A DNA stretch of 35,020 nucleotides from Bacteroidales bacterium (GTDB lineage: Bacteria > Bacteroidota > Bacteroidia > Bacteroidales > B18-G4), in contig JAUXCL010000003.1 in NCBI GenBank assembly GCA_030618905.1, positions 1 to 35,020 of the forward strand. The letters run 5' to 3'. A program made the translations under genes and the position numbers. Below the pieces are notes generated by a model. The model was not told the origin of the DNA, did no database searches, and saw only the letters and a list, made by a program, of their open reading frames with translations. Below, piece after piece: positions 18,034-25,994 of this stretch (its first letter is position 1; each line of letters starts with the position of its first letter).

Positions 18034-19383
18034 CTACATCATTTCTTTGCGCATAAGATCCAGGCCGTCCCTGACGATAGTTTGAATCTCGGTCTTGGAA
18101 GTATCAATAAACTCACAAAGGGCAAAGTCTTCATCATCAATTTCATAAATACCCAGGTTCTCCATCTGGTCAATGTCTTCAATCATGATAGCCTTGACCA
18201 GCTGCATAGGATAGATGTCAAATGGAAATACCTGCTCAAACTTACCGGTCATCACAAAGGCACGTTCACCACCATGAAGATTGGTATCGAGATTATACTT
18301 TTTCTTCGGCCACAGCCAGGAGAAAAACTGATGAGAAAAACTAAACTTATTCAGACCGGGCAATGCCCATCCAATAAATTCATAATAATCTCCCTCAGGC
18401 ACCACTGTAACCTGGGAATCATAAAAGTCGACATAGCCCTCTTTGATGATCTTTTTCCCGGTGAGGACATTTCCACTGATAAATCTCTTTTTACCTTCAG
18501 TGATATTATCTTTGACCATCTCCACGATACATGCACCGGCCAGGCTCTTAAAATAGGATGGTTTTTTAACACCAGGCCCTGCTAATGCATATATTTTAGC
18601 AGCATCATACTTGCCGGTGATGAATAAACGGCCAATGGTCAATACCTCCTGCGGCCTTAAGTACCAAATCACCTCTCCCCTGTTCAATGGGTCAAGCTTA
18701 CTGATCTGTGTGCTCACATTTCCTGTGGGATGAGGACCACTAAAACGATTTATCTGCACGCCTTTGGCATTCAGGTAAACAGCTGAAGTGTCCTGACGAT
18801 CAGGCACATTCAGGTGAACGTTTCCTGATGTCAGTTTGCGCAATGCGTCAATACCTGCCTGGAATGCAGATGATTCTCCTTCTACGAGGAAATTATAATC
18901 CGGAGCTAAAGGATGCGTGTCAAAAGCGGAAATGATGATCGCTTTCGGATCATCCTTTGGATTGGCAATGATACTGTAAGGTCTTTGCCTGAGGACAGGC
19001 CAGACTCCGCTTTTCAGCATTTTTTCTGTCACCTGTTCCTTACTGAGATTGCCGGGGTCGCCCTGACCAAAATCGACATATTCCCTTGTCTCGCCTGCTT
19101 CAATAACAATTTCAAGCAATACTCGTTTGGCCCCCCTTCGGATCTCTTTTACCTTACCGCTAACCGGTGCGGTAAAAAGGATCTCTTCCCTGTACTTATC
19201 ATAATATAATGGTGTTCCTGCCTGTACTTCATCACCTTCCTGGATGAGGACTTTCGGAAATACACCAATAAAATTAATGGGTTTTGATGCAAATGTCCTG
19301 GGGAAGATTTCCGTAATTTCTTTTACAGCTTCGCCAACAAGTTTAATATCAAGGCCTTTCCTGACTTTTATGGTTGCAGACAT
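18034..19383 (-). CDS. nqrA: Na+-translocating NADH:quinone reductase subunit A
   Basis: Peripheral cytoplasmic subunit, 449 residues, involved in quinone binding at the membrane face. Recognised by the N-terminal KVRKGLDIKLVGEA segment, the biotinyl-lipoyl-like domain around VLIQEGDEVQAGTPLYYDK and AISAFDTHPLAPDYNF-type core (here IISAFDTHPLAP). It is the first gene of nqrABCDEF-apbE. The 135 AT-rich bases before it are shared with the divergent T9SS plug gene. I see no clean TAnnTTTG box on this strand, only near matches such as TAAAATTG. Confidence 0.97.
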   Translation of the reverse strand: MSATIKVRKGLDIKLVGEAVKEITEIFPRTFASKPINFIGVFPKVLIQEGDEVQAGTPLYYDKYREEILFTAPVSGKVKEIRRGAKRVLLEIVIEAGETREYVDFGQGDPGNLSKEQVTEKMLKSGVWPVLRQRPYSIIANPKDDPKAIIISAFDTHPLAPDYNFLVEGESSAFQAGIDALRKLTSGNVHLNVPDRQDTSAVYLNAKGVQINRFSGPHPTGNVSTQISKLDPLNRGEVIWYLRPQEVLTIGRLFITGKYDAAKIYALAGPGVKKPSYFKSLAGACIVEMVKDNITEGKKRFISGNVLTGKKIIKEGYVDFYDSQVTVVPEGDYYEFIGWALPGLNKFSFSHQFFSWLWPKKKYNLDTNLHGGERAFVMTGKFEQVFPFDIYPMQLVKAIMIEDIDQMENLGIYEIDDEDFALCEFIDTSKTEIQTIVRDGLDLMRKEMM

Positions 19384-19489
19384 AATAATTATATATCTAA
19401 ATAATTTAAAAACACAATTTTACAAAATTTTATCGTTAGTCAGATAAAAATAATGCTTTTTAAATCAGTTAAAAAAGCCGTGAAAATCA

Positions 19490-19497
19490 TATTTTTG
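19490..19497 (+). promoter_or_regulatory. Candidate -7 box for the T9SS plug gene
   Basis: TATTTTTG fits TAnnTTTG. It lies 21 bases before the ATG at 19519 and downstream of the earlier in-frame ATG at 19453, so it favours the later start. Confidence 0.45.
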
Positions 19498-19518
19498 ACT
19501 GATCTAATACAGGTATTT

Positions 19519-20859
19519 ATGTTATTTACCAAATTATCAGGATTGAGAGCAATTCATACATATTTCATCTGCATATTAATTGCCCTGTCCTCCTCTTTGG
19601 TCGTTTTTTCACAGGACACTGAAGATCAGGATTATTTCAAGGAATTATTTATCCGAAACGAAGATTTTATTTATAAACCAAACATCAAAACGGTCTTACT
19701 GTACAAGGCCGGATGGGAAATGTCGCAACCAATCATCCAATTGAACACCGATGATAAAATGATCCTGACTTTTGATGATCTTGATGCTGACGACAAATAT
19801 TTTGGATATACCATTATCCACTGCAATGCCAACTGGCAGGAATCGGAGCTTAAGCAAAATGAATATATTGATGGATATTATGAGGATGAGATCTGGGATT
19901 ACGCCTTTTCATACAACACCACCAAAGCCTATACGAATTACAGGATTGAATTACCAACTGATTATTTACGCTTAACCAAATCCGGTAATTATATCCTGCG
20001 TGTTTATGAAGATGAAAATAAAGATGAAAATGTGATCTTCACCAGGCGTTTCATGGTCCTGGATCCAAAAGTCAGTGTTAATGCCAGGGTAAATCCAACG
20101 TCCAATGTTGCCGACAGGCAGACCAAACAAGCGGTAGACTTTACCATTTACAAGAACAATTACCTCATCCCCTTTCCATTTGAAAAGCTTAAAGTAGTAA
20201 TTACACAGAACCGGCGATGGGACAATGCCATCACAGACCTTAAACCCAGGCTGGTGAGTTACGACAAGTTAAGCTATGATTATGATGATGGTAATGTCTT
20301 TGACGGGGGCAATGAATTTCGGCATTTGGACATTAAAAGTACGATCTACCAAACTGAAAATATGAAGAACAAGTTCTACGACGCCACCGGTTATCATGTC
20401 TTTCTTTTAGCGGATGAGCGCAGGACTTTCGACAGGTATACTTTCCAGGAAGACCTGAACGGCAAATTGTACATAGAGGCTGAGAACGCCGGAGATGCCA
20501 ATATTGAAGGTGATTATATTTTTATACATTTCAAGTTTCCTTATAAAGTTCCCCTGGTTAATGGCAATCTCTACATTATGGGGGCCTTGACGAACTGGCA
20601 ATTCACGGAGGAAGGACGGCTAACCTATAACTTCCAGGAAAAGGCCTATGAAACCATCATGTACCTCAAACAGGGATACTACAACTATGTGTATGTCTTT
20701 CTCGAAGATGGGTATCCGGGAGCAGATATTACCTTAATGGAAGGTAATCATTGGGACACTGAAAATGATTATACCATTTTCGTTTACCACCGTGAAGAAG
20801 GGACTTATTATGATCAGTTGATCGGATTACAGTTCCTGAATTCCCTTTACAAGGATTGA
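19519..20859 (+). CDS. DUF5103 protein, type IX secretion plug
   Basis: 446 residues from the ATG at 19519, which gives a normal signal peptide ending near VVFSQ; the ATG at 19453 would add a second hydrophobic stretch and lies upstream of the promoter-like box. The N-terminal half shows the DUF5103 pattern: NIKTVLLYKAGWEMSQPII, LTFDDLDAD, YTIIHCNANWQESEL, and a beta-rich body up to RRFMVLDPK. The C-terminal part (GNLYIMGALTNWQF) looks like a carbohydrate-binding-like beta sandwich. In Flavobacterium a protein of this family plugs the SprA translocon of T9SS. No other T9SS gene is in the window. Outer membrane or periplasm is the expected site. Confidence 0.88.
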   Translation: MLFTKLSGLRAIHTYFICILIALSSSLVVFSQDTEDQDYFKELFIRNEDFIYKPNIKTVLLYKAGWEMSQPIIQLNTDDKMILTFDDLDADDKYFGYTIIHCNANWQESELKQNEYIDGYYEDEIWDYAFSYNTTKAYTNYRIELPTDYLRLTKSGNYILRVYEDENKDENVIFTRRFMVLDPKVSVNARVNPTSNVADRQTKQAVDFTIYKNNYLIPFPFEKLKVVITQNRRWDNAITDLKPRLVSYDKLSYDYDDGNVFDGGNEFRHLDIKSTIYQTENMKNKFYDATGYHVFLLADERRTFDRYTFQEDLNGKLYIEAENAGDANIEGDYIFIHFKFPYKVPLVNGNLYIMGALTNWQFTEEGRLTYNFQEKAYETIMYLKQGYYNYVYVFLEDGYPGADITLMEGNHWDTENDYTIFVYHREEGTYYDQLIGLQFLNSLYKD

Positions 20860-22101
20860 TTATTCGTAACGCAGGGATTCAATAGGATCCAGTTTGGCTG
20901 CTTTGGCAGCAGGCAGAATTCCGGACAGCAGGGCAACAATAAAGCATAGAACGACACCCAGGATGATCCATGCCCAGGGTACAATAAATGCACTTCCGAT
21001 AATCAGGGACAATAAATTCCCTATTCCAATCCCCAGGACGATGCCAACGATTCCGCCCAGTTGTGCAATGACCACGGATTCTATCAGGAATTGATTCCGG
21101 ATACTGATTCTGTTAGCTCCAATCGCCTTTCGAATCCCAATCTCCCGGGTTCTTTCCGTAACAGAAACCAGCATGATATTCATCAGTCCGATGGCTGCAC
21201 CCAATAAGGTGATCAAGCCAATCAGCGTAGCCCCTATCCTGATGTATTTCAGAAAATCTATTAACATTTCGGCTATGGAATCACTTTTTACCATACTGAA
21301 AGTATCTTCCTCCGTGACCGGTACATTTCTGATGATCCTGAAAAGCCCGGTAGCTTCACCAATGGCAGCATCCAGATCTTCAGCTTTGATGGCCATGACA
21401 TTAACGGAATAATTCATATTGGGCCGTGGAAAATATTGCCGTACATTGGTAATGGGCACTACACATCGCCGGTCGCCGGCAAACCCGATACCTGACCCCT
21501 TTTCCTTCATCACCCCGATTACCCGGTACTTACCCGGGCCAATTGAAATGACCTTGCCAATGGGATCTTCATTTGCCTTAAAAAGCTTATTGGCGATCTG
21601 ACTTCCAAGGATAACCACATGATTCCCATATTGTATTTCCGTGTCGGAGAAATTACGTCCTTTAGCAAGCTCAAAACCACTGGTCACCATATAATTTTCA
21701 TCAGTGCCAACAACGCCAACATTGGGATCAGTTTTCTCAGATTTATATTTTGCAGTAGCAATCCCGGTACCCCAGATATAAACGGAAGTATAGGCAGGAA
21801 AATTAAAATTTTCCTTAAAGGTCATGGCCTGATCGAAGCTGATGCGTTCGTAATATTTAGGGCGGCTGGAATCATTACCGATATGAATACGTAAAGTACG
21901 GTTCCTGATGGTAAAAGTATTGGCACCCATCATGGCAAAATTTTGGTTCAGGTAATACTTAATAGAATCAATTGCAGTCAATATCCCAACAAGGGCCATG
22001 ATCCCAAAAGCAATGATCATCACTGTAAGAACCGTTCTCAGGAAATGTCCCCTGATGGATTCCAGTGATTGCCGTATATTTTCAAAGAGGAGTTTGTTCA
22101 T
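20860..22101 (-). CDS. MacB/FtsX-type ABC transporter permease
   Basis: 413 residues: a membrane segment at about 18-45, a large periplasmic MacB core domain (about 50-270), then three membrane segments at the C-terminus with the FtsX motif ERTREIGIRKAIGA in the loop after the second. Such permeases work with an ATPase and usually a periplasmic adaptor in mechanotransmission or efflux across the envelope. Neither partner lies next to it here, as the preceding gene upstream is the FemAB-like one. It stops 1 base from the convergent plug gene. It appears to have its own promoter (22140-22147). Confidence 0.92.
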   Translation of the reverse strand: MNKLLFENIRQSLESIRGHFLRTVLTVMIIAFGIMALVGILTAIDSIKYYLNQNFAMMGANTFTIRNRTLRIHIGNDSSRPKYYERISFDQAMTFKENFNFPAYTSVYIWGTGIATAKYKSEKTDPNVGVVGTDENYMVTSGFELAKGRNFSDTEIQYGNHVVILGSQIANKLFKANEDPIGKVISIGPGKYRVIGVMKEKGSGIGFAGDRRCVVPITNVRQYFPRPNMNYSVNVMAIKAEDLDAAIGEATGLFRIIRNVPVTEEDTFSMVKSDSIAEMLIDFLKYIRIGATLIGLITLLGAAIGLMNIMLVSVTERTREIGIRKAIGANRISIRNQFLIESVVIAQLGGIVGIVLGIGIGNLLSLIIGSAFIVPWAWIILGVVLCFIVALLSGILPAAKAAKLDPIESLRYE

Positions 22102-22139
22102 TAACTATAAGCGTTAGTCTGTACCTTTACCTGCTCATA

Positions 22140-22147
22140 CAAAGTTA
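22140..22147 (-). promoter_or_regulatory. Candidate -7 box for the ABC permease gene
   Basis: Minus strand TAACTTTG matches TAnnTTTG. It predicts a leader of about 30 bases to the ATG at 22101. The -33 position reads TTC rather than TTG. The box overlaps one arm of an inverted repeat. Confidence 0.5.
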
Positions 22148-22163
22148 AGTATTTTCATACTTA
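22146..22163. repeat. Short inverted repeat at the end of the eight-gene unit
   Basis: TAAGTAT, TTTC, ATACTTA: a perfect 7-base inverted repeat with a 4-base loop. It overlaps the stop codon of the FemAB-like gene and the start of the promoter box of the permease gene. No T-run follows on the transcript, so an operator or a 3'-end stabilising hairpin is more likely than an intrinsic terminator. Confidence 0.5.
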
Positions 22164-23093
22164 CCTGAATTTCTTTATCATTTTAACTGCAGATTTCACC
22201 AGGCCCGGAAGATTATTCCGATGAATCCTCAAATAATGACATTCCGTGGAACCAAAACCTTTATAAAACCTGGCAAGGTCAGTATCGTTGGAGCCATCAA
22301 AATCAAAGACCAGGTGCTGGTGGGCATGATCTTGTATATAAGCATCTATGATCATAAACATTGCACTATGTTCCCTGCCTTTGGTGTCCAGGCCTGAAAA
22401 AAGGAATATGCTCTTTTTATTGCTGTGCACGAACACGGCCCCGGCACACAGTTCATTGTAATCGGTAAAAGCCCCGTAAATCTCTGCCAGGCCTTTATAA
22501 ATGCATACATAAATAAGCTTCCGGAGCATCATGTAGTCTTTATCTTTAAGATGTTGTATTTCACGACCCTTATTTTGCCGGAACATTTCAATCAGCACAT
22601 CGGGTTTTTGGTTTTTCATGATGGTCAGACCCGACTTTTGTGCTTTTTTTATGTTTCTCTTTGTATTCTGAGAATAATGCTTACTGATGTTATCGTAAGC
22701 ATTGATCAGATCGAGTTCATGATTCAACTGGGGTGTGACTTCAAATCCATCGGAATCAATTTTATTCAGTGTGTTTAAGTTTATCTCGATATACCTGTAT
22801 TTTTTCGGAATGGCTTGCAAAAAATTCTCCACCACTTCAGCCGAGAGGATGCTGCGGGAAAATATTCCAAGCTGTTGTGTGAAATAAGGCTGGAACAGGT
22901 AAGATATTCCGTATTTCTTTCTTCCGGTAAGTGGAAAAACCCTTTCGTAATCATTTTCTATCAGTGCTTCCCAGCCATCGCAAACGATGTCAAGATACCA
23001 GCTGTAGGCATAAATTATTCCATTGAAAGCCGAACGGATGCTCTTATCCCATCTGGTCTTATCAATTTCATCATTTTTAAGGTACTTGATCAT
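22161..23093 (-). CDS. FemAB/GNAT-like acyl or aminoacyl transferase
   Basis: 310 residues without signal or membrane segment. The N-terminal half has the WYLDIVCDGWEALIEND and PLTGRKKYGISYLFQPYFTQQLG pattern and the second half the KNQKPDVLIEMFRQNKGREI to VFVHSNKKSIFLFSGLDTKG and FDFDGSNDTDLARFYKGFG pattern of Bacteroidota proteins in the FemAB/BioF2-like GNAT group. FemAB enzymes move amino acids from aminoacyl-tRNA to peptidoglycan precursors; related members act in glycan or lipid modification. Its start overlaps the deacetylase B stop (ATGA at 23093-23090), and it is the last gene of the eight-gene run. Donor and acceptor are unknown; a donor on the carrier protein is my inference. Confidence 0.75.
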   Translation of the reverse strand: MIKYLKNDEIDKTRWDKSIRSAFNGIIYAYSWYLDIVCDGWEALIENDYERVFPLTGRKKYGISYLFQPYFTQQLGIFSRSILSAEVVENFLQAIPKKYRYIEINLNTLNKIDSDGFEVTPQLNHELDLINAYDNISKHYSQNTKRNIKKAQKSGLTIMKNQKPDVLIEMFRQNKGREIQHLKDKDYMMLRKLIYVCIYKGLAEIYGAFTDYNELCAGAVFVHSNKKSIFLFSGLDTKGREHSAMFMIIDAYIQDHAHQHLVFDFDGSNDTDLARFYKGFGSTECHYLRIHRNNLPGLVKSAVKMIKKFR

Positions 23094-24385
23094 TGAACTG
23101 CTTCTTTGATGATCTCTATAAAAGCATGGTGTTTGGCTTCATCATCCGACAGGGCATAATTATGCCAGATTCCAATCAATTCACCATTAACCTGTTTTAC
23201 AGATTGGATCAGGGGTCTTACAAATTTAATATAATCTTCCGGTAAAACCTGCATATAATCACTTAAAGCAGAATCCATAAATGCAAAAGGATGGATCCTG
23301 ATGGGAAGTTCCTTGTCCTGAACCAGGTCATAAGCATTGAAAGGACTGCTGATACTGGCTCTGAATCCCAAACCGGAAGCATAGCCCATTGAATATTCCC
23401 CTTGTATATCCTGGTTCATGAGGCGGGAATAGCTCGCAGGCAAATCAAGCATCAGGAAATGCTGCCGGCTGATCACAACAGGTTTGCTAATGATGGTGCT
23501 TAATCTTTTGACTTCAGCATGGATCTTGTCCGGATCTTTGGAAGATCCATAAGATGGATGAATTCCAAGTTCTGCCCGGGTCGATAATTTTTTTAATAAT
23601 TTTCTAAAACGCGTATTACGGTACGAGCTATTTTTATCATAGGCACCATAATCACCGATCAACACAAAATAAAGCGGGTGCAAATTATACTCATTAAAGA
23701 TATTCAGCTGCAAATCAAAATTATCAAAAGGATCATCCTGCATACCTGACAATACCCTGAGTTTTTCAATGCCTTCCTTGAAATTCAGTTTGAACAGCAA
23801 TTTGGCTAATCCCCCAAGAGATCTGATCAAGCCTTTCCCTTTGTGCGCAAAAGCCTGATCAATATCAACACTCGGTATAAATTTGTACTGCTGTTGAGGA
23901 AATTTAAATTCCGGATGATGAATCAGTAGCTGCTCCTTAATTTTCAAGGCCAGGATATTGATGAGGGGTTTGTCAAGAAACGCATTTTGACCTGCCAGGC
24001 TGTATTCCGGTATAAAACGGCCATGCCTGTCCCTTTCCCCGGGGATATATTCCTCATACCTTGAGGCCAGGTAAAAGGTCATCGCCAGTGGATCAAAAGG
24101 GAAAGGTAATACATTCTCCTGAATGAAAAATACGGGCAGGTCATTCCAGTTATCCACTGTGATGATTTGATTCTGGATATCACTCTCAAAGAGTATTTCA
24201 GCCGGCTTAAAGTGGATACCGCTACCCAGTGATGTCCCTGAATAATTAATTTTGAGTGCTGATGAGCTAATGTATTCCTCCAGGTTTGTGGTATAATGCA
24301 CCTCAACACCCAAAATGTCTGTAAAGATTATCCGGGAGGCATACCTGAGCCTGGGACTGTCTTTTTCACTGTATATCAGCACCAT
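23090..24385 (-). CDS. DUF7033/polysaccharide deacetylase-like protein B
   Basis: 431 residues, no signal peptide. The N-terminal half (about 1-160) matches the DUF7033 type, with LASRYEEYIPGERDRHGRF. The second half has deacetylase-like motifs: SVDID (D174 and D176), GIHPSYGSS (H276), RQHFLMLDLP (308-316), YSMGYASGLGFRASIS and IWHN (H408). These fit a divergent NodB-like catalytic site, so an N- or O-deacetylase acting on a sugar precursor is plausible. It is a paralogue of the product of 28763-30055, with all motifs intact. It overlaps the AAC(3)-like gene upstream by 20 bases and the FemAB-like gene downstream by 4. Confidence 0.8.
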   Translation of the reverse strand: MVLIYSEKDSPRLRYASRIIFTDILGVEVHYTTNLEEYISSSALKINYSGTSLGSGIHFKPAEILFESDIQNQIITVDNWNDLPVFFIQENVLPFPFDPLAMTFYLASRYEEYIPGERDRHGRFIPEYSLAGQNAFLDKPLINILALKIKEQLLIHHPEFKFPQQQYKFIPSVDIDQAFAHKGKGLIRSLGGLAKLLFKLNFKEGIEKLRVLSGMQDDPFDNFDLQLNIFNEYNLHPLYFVLIGDYGAYDKNSSYRNTRFRKLLKKLSTRAELGIHPSYGSSKDPDKIHAEVKRLSTIISKPVVISRQHFLMLDLPASYSRLMNQDIQGEYSMGYASGLGFRASISSPFNAYDLVQDKELPIRIHPFAFMDSALSDYMQVLPEDYIKFVRPLIQSVKQVNGELIGIWHNYALSDDEAKHHAFIEIIKEAVQ

Positions 24386-25232
24386 AATTAATCTTATCCT
24401 GTGTTGTTTTATACAAATTGAAAATCTGCAAAAATGATTTCAACTGATCCCGTAAATATAGCTTAGTATCGAAGCGGGCAATATTCATTGCATTATTTTG
24501 TGTGATGTCTTTGTGGATAATCTCGTGGGCATCAGCAATGCGCAGCATCGAAAATTCAACCTTGTTGATCACCTGCGTATTCAATATAGCAACTTCCAGT
24601 TTTTCCTGAAGTAATTCCAGGTTCATGGTCCAGCCATGGAGTTTTCGATAGAATAGCAATTTCTTCTCACCAGCTTGAGCACCGTCATTGTAATAACGTA
24701 TCAACAAGGGTTTGAAGTGCCTGTAAGGAACCTTATCCTGCTCTTCAACATAGTGTGTATATGTAAATGCTTCCGCAACATTGGTCCCGATAAACAGCAT
24801 TTTGGCATTCCATTCCAGGAACTTTGCAAATGGAGAATCGCTTCCAAAGGAGCTTTTATTTTGAAGGTTTTGCAGGGCCTCCGATTCCTTCCCCCATACC
24901 ATAAATGAATGCAGGGGATGCCAGGTTCTTTTAAAATCACCGCCCCGGAATGCAGCCAGTGCCATTGCCCCTGTTATAGGTTCAGTTTTTTTTACATCAA
25001 AGGTCTGGCCTGATCTAAGGTAAAAATTATAGGCCGGAAAGATCAGGGTTCCCTGAACCGTTAATTTGCGCTTAAAGCTATCAATTAAGGCATCAACATC
25101 AAAGGAGCGTTCATTCCGTTTAGCATTAAAGGCAAACCTGGTTATATCAGATGCGATGATCAGGACATCCGAGGCCTGGATATCCAGGTGATCAACAATT
25201 TCCTGATAAGGTATGTATGAAGTCGCTGTCAT
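24366..25232 (-). CDS. AAC(3)-fold N-acetyltransferase
   Basis: 288 residues of the Antibiotic_NAT family: IIASDITRFAF, GTLIFPAYNFYL, then TWHPLHSFMVWG with the catalytic-type histidine, FGSDSPFAKF and FIGTNVAEAFTYTHYVEE. The family includes aminoglycoside 3-N-acetyltransferases, but members inside polysaccharide loci acetylate amino groups of nucleotide-activated amino sugars (FdhC type). The position here, in a run with deacetylases, a carrier protein and a ligase, makes a sugar or glycan substrate more likely than drug resistance. It starts 26 bases after the GNAT gene and overlaps deacetylase B. Family is firm; substrate is inferred. Confidence 0.87.
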   Translation of the reverse strand: MTATSYIPYQEIVDHLDIQASDVLIIASDITRFAFNAKRNERSFDVDALIDSFKRKLTVQGTLIFPAYNFYLRSGQTFDVKKTEPITGAMALAAFRGGDFKRTWHPLHSFMVWGKESEALQNLQNKSSFGSDSPFAKFLEWNAKMLFIGTNVAEAFTYTHYVEEQDKVPYRHFKPLLIRYYNDGAQAGEKKLLFYRKLHGWTMNLELLQEKLEVAILNTQVINKVEFSMLRIADAHEIIHKDITQNNAMNIARFDTKLYLRDQLKSFLQIFNLYKTTQDKINYGADIQ

Positions 25233-25258
25233 ATTTATAATAACCAGGGTTTGATGAA

Positions 25259-25738
25259 CTAGACCATTTTACGAAACTGTATTAACTCGTTTGCATAACC
25301 CATCTCCTTCCAGAAGTCAATGGCAGTTGTATTTTCTGATAAGGCCTGTAACTCAATGGAGTGGACTTGCTGTTCAATAAACCAGTGCTCAAGTTTTTCC
25401 AGCAATGCCTTAGCGATTTTTTGTTTCCGGTATTCCGGTCTGACATAGATATGGGTGACTACCCCAATCTTTTTATTTCCCAGGTAATCCGGTGCCATGC
25501 TCAAAGCGCCGTGTGCGAATGCAATCATATCACTACCATGGAAAGCAACCTCCACGGTTGTAAATCTTTTCAAGGTTCGTTTCAGGGAAAGCATCCATTT
25601 ATCAACGCCATCCTTTTCCAATTGCAGCATTAAGCCATATTCCTGCATATAAGTATACATTTCAGCAAAAAGCAGGGCTACCTGTTTCAGGTCCTGATCC
25701 TCCGGATCCTGAATCTGTTTATAATGGATCTTATTCAT
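25259..25738 (-). CDS. GNAT family N-acetyltransferase
   Basis: 159 residues from the ATG at 25738 (an upstream ATG at 25762 would overlap the carrier-protein gene by 32 bases). The acetyl-CoA-binding signature is IYVRPEYRKQKIAKALLEKLE, followed by VHSIELQALSENTTAIDFWKEMGY, the usual GNAT C-terminal strand and helix. It overlaps the carrier-protein gene by 8 bases, so translation is probably coupled. It could acylate the amino acid or sugar handled by the neighbouring ligase and carrier protein; no substrate is visible in the sequence. Confidence 0.87.
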   Translation of the reverse strand: MNKIHYKQIQDPEDQDLKQVALLFAEMYTYMQEYGLMLQLEKDGVDKWMLSLKRTLKRFTTVEVAFHGSDMIAFAHGALSMAPDYLGNKKIGVVTHIYVRPEYRKQKIAKALLEKLEHWFIEQQVHSIELQALSENTTAIDFWKEMGYANELIQFRKMV

Positions 25739-25994
25739 TTGATGCTTGCATAAATAAATCAATAATACCGGAAACTGTCGTAAGACCTTCTTCCTCCATG
25801 ATCTTTTCGAAATCGATTTCTACCTTTACTATTTCTTCCATAGCGCCGATCAGGTCGACAAAAGTCATAGAGTCAAGCAAACCGCTTCTGACCAGGTCAA
25901 AGTCCTGTTTGACTTCCCCAGGTTCAATCCCAAAACGGAGAAGCCGATCATCAATTAGTTGCAAAAGCAGTTTCTTTATTTCCTGCTCATTCAT
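25731..25994 (-). CDS. Acyl/peptidyl carrier protein
   Basis: 87 residues, acidic. The phosphopantetheine attachment motif is GLLDSM with Ser S42, in a typical four-helix carrier sequence (DFDLVRSGLLDSMTFVDLIGAMEE). The LDSM form, together with the DltA-like ligase directly upstream, resembles the DltC type rather than the DSLD/E form of fatty-acid ACP. The start codon overlaps the stop of the ligase gene (ATGA at 25994-25991), so the ligase and carrier are translationally coupled and very likely work together. Confidence 0.92.
   Translation of the reverse strand: MNEQEIKKLLLQLIDDRLLRFGIEPGEVKQDFDLVRSGLLDSMTFVDLIGAMEEIVKVEIDFEKIMEEEGLTTVSGIIDLFMQASNE

Noticed and set aside
24366-25232. Aminoglycoside resistance gene
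   Set aside because: The AAC(3) fold is clear, but the gene is embedded in a tightly coupled run of glycan- and carrier-type genes with no mobile element, so a sugar substrate is more likely.
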